From contig NW_004086272.1 of the NCBI RefSeq assembly GCF_000220395.1, positions 1-20,034 of the forward strand: DNA of 20,034 bases. The letters are read 5' to 3'. This stretch comes from Ichthyophthirius multifiliis. Taxonomy: Eukaryota; Ciliophora; Oligohymenophorea; Hymenostomatida. Of the stretch, positions 19,155 to 20,034 are shown one piece after another. Numbering within the stretch: position 1 is the stretch's first letter; the number at the start of each line of letters is the position of its first letter. Under the pieces are notes generated by a model. It saw only the letters and a program-made list of their open reading frames with translations. It was not told where the DNA came from and ran no database searches. Made by a program: the position numbers and the translations under genes.

Positions 19155-20034
19155 ATGTCAAAAAAACTAATTTTAATTTTTACATTAATATTATGTAAAT
19201 TGACCGTTTCTCACTGTAAATGTAGTCATTATAGTAAAGAAATGCAAGATCATTATTAAAAAATTTATAAAGATTATGAAAATTCAAATCATGACTAACG
19301 CATTCTTTAAACAGGCACCAAGCCTTAACCTATAAGAATAACTACAGATTATTCCATGTTAAATTAAGGAATAACCTAATAATAAAAAGAATACTTAATA
19401 AATCTTATGGAAACATCCAAGCTTTATTTCAAAAGACTTTTGAAAGTATATCCGTTAAAAGGAAATAACATTTTTCCTAAGGTATCTATAAGTTGTGCAG
19501 ATGTATAAATTCCTTAAAATGATAAAATAAAAGGAGTTCCTAATTCAGATTTACATTTATACACAATTTATACTAATGAAAATAGTAATTATATTGCAAA
19601 TGCCGATTTTTGTGCTGTAGCTAGTCAAGGAATTACTAAACCTATTTTTGGAAGAGTTAAATTTAATTTATTTAATATAGAACAATTTGGTGGAAATCCA
19701 TCGACTTTTGAAAATGATTTGGAAACAACTGTTCATGAAATTTTACATATACTCGGTTTCTCAGATTCATCTATGCGTTTTTGGATAGATCCTGATACTG
19801 GAAAATCTTATGGAGCTAAATTTAAAGATAAATTGTTTAAAACAAAAATTTACAGAGGAAAAAAAACCACTATTTTAGTTTCCAAAAATGTAGTAGAAGT
19901 AACTAGAAAATATTATAATTGTCCTACAGCTGAAGGAATGTAACTTGAAAATGAAGTATATATAAGTATATATTTAAATATTAAAAAATATATATAAATT
20001 AGGGAGGTTCAGCTTCATTAATTCTCATTGGGAA
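19155..20034 (+). CDS. Leishmanolysin-like zinc metalloprotease (peptidase M8), copy C, 5' part
   Basis: Exon 1 starts at ATG 19155 with a hydrophobic signal peptide (to about residue 19), then C21-K-C23-S-H, the likely cysteine-switch region. The core is close to copy B and has an intact HEILHILGF (H194, E195, H198). Exon 1 runs to about 19955 in phase 0 at the conserved intron position, and exon 2 begins at 20003 with GGSASL, leading into the SHWE third-ligand motif at the window edge. With the donor at 19956 the motif is one base out of frame (ATTCTCATTGG lacks one A). A second donor GTATAT at 19966 would give phase 1 and restore S-H-W-E. The cysteine-rich part lies outside the window. Catalytically this copy looks competent, provided the junction is productive. 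Confidence 0.85.
19956..20002 (+). other. Copy C intron with two candidate donors
   Basis: GTATATATAA-GTATATATTT places two GT donors 10 bases apart (19956 and 19966) before a common AAATTAG acceptor, giving 47- or 37-nt introns. Only the second keeps the downstream SHWE in frame. Confidence 0.65.

Noticed and set aside
1..20034. Telomeric repeats, transposase genes, CRISPR arrays, rRNA
   Set aside because: No CCCCAA/GGGGTT-type arrays, recognisable transposase motifs, regularly spaced repeats or GC-rich RNA islands were seen.

Overview
The window looks like ciliate nuclear DNA. It is extremely AT-rich (GC is clearly under 20 percent by eye), and its genes read through many TAA and TAG codons, used as glutamine, with TGA as the only stop. 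Introns are short GT-AG introns, mostly 41-65 nt. An expanded leishmanolysin family with cysteine-rich tails at this base composition suggests an oligohymenophorean ciliate such as Ichthyophthirius or a relative of Tetrahymena. The species call is inference.

Layout. The + strand carries a dispersed array of one gene family, leishmanolysin-like (peptidase M8, GP63-type) zinc metalloproteases with EGF/furin-like cysteine-rich C-terminal repeats. It contains a heavily decayed 5' relic (63-628), copy A (2862-5444; zinc ligands, cysteine-switch cysteines and reading frame all damaged), decayed cysteine-rich fragments (6498-6790 and 7275-7480, perhaps 6985-7110), copy B (14208-17537; complete catalytic domain, C-terminal anchor cut off by a TGA), and copy C (19155 to the window end; intact active site, truncated by the window edge). 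All three readable copies share one intron at the same position, between the HExxHxxG helix and the third zinc ligand.

Between copies A and B, on the - strand, lies an unrelated single-copy housekeeping gene, a DEAD-box RNA helicase of the Spb4/DDX55 type (8389-10478, six exons, 610 residues), which acts in large ribosomal subunit assembly.

The rest is very AT-rich and gene-poor: TA and AATTT microsatellites, an imperfect ~158-nt tandem duplication upstream of copy B, a 30-nt exact tandem duplication upstream of copy C, and two uncertain minus-strand open segments (1316-1651 and 10853-11284). No tRNA, rRNA, CRISPR, transposase or telomeric repeat was recognised.

Taken together this is a birth-and-death gene-family locus caught at several stages: intact, recently disabled, and nearly erased. 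The best leads are the concerted loss of zinc ligands and cysteine switch in copy A, the Gly-to-TGA change that removes the hydrophobic tail of copy B, and the splice-site oddities in copies A and C and in the helicase.
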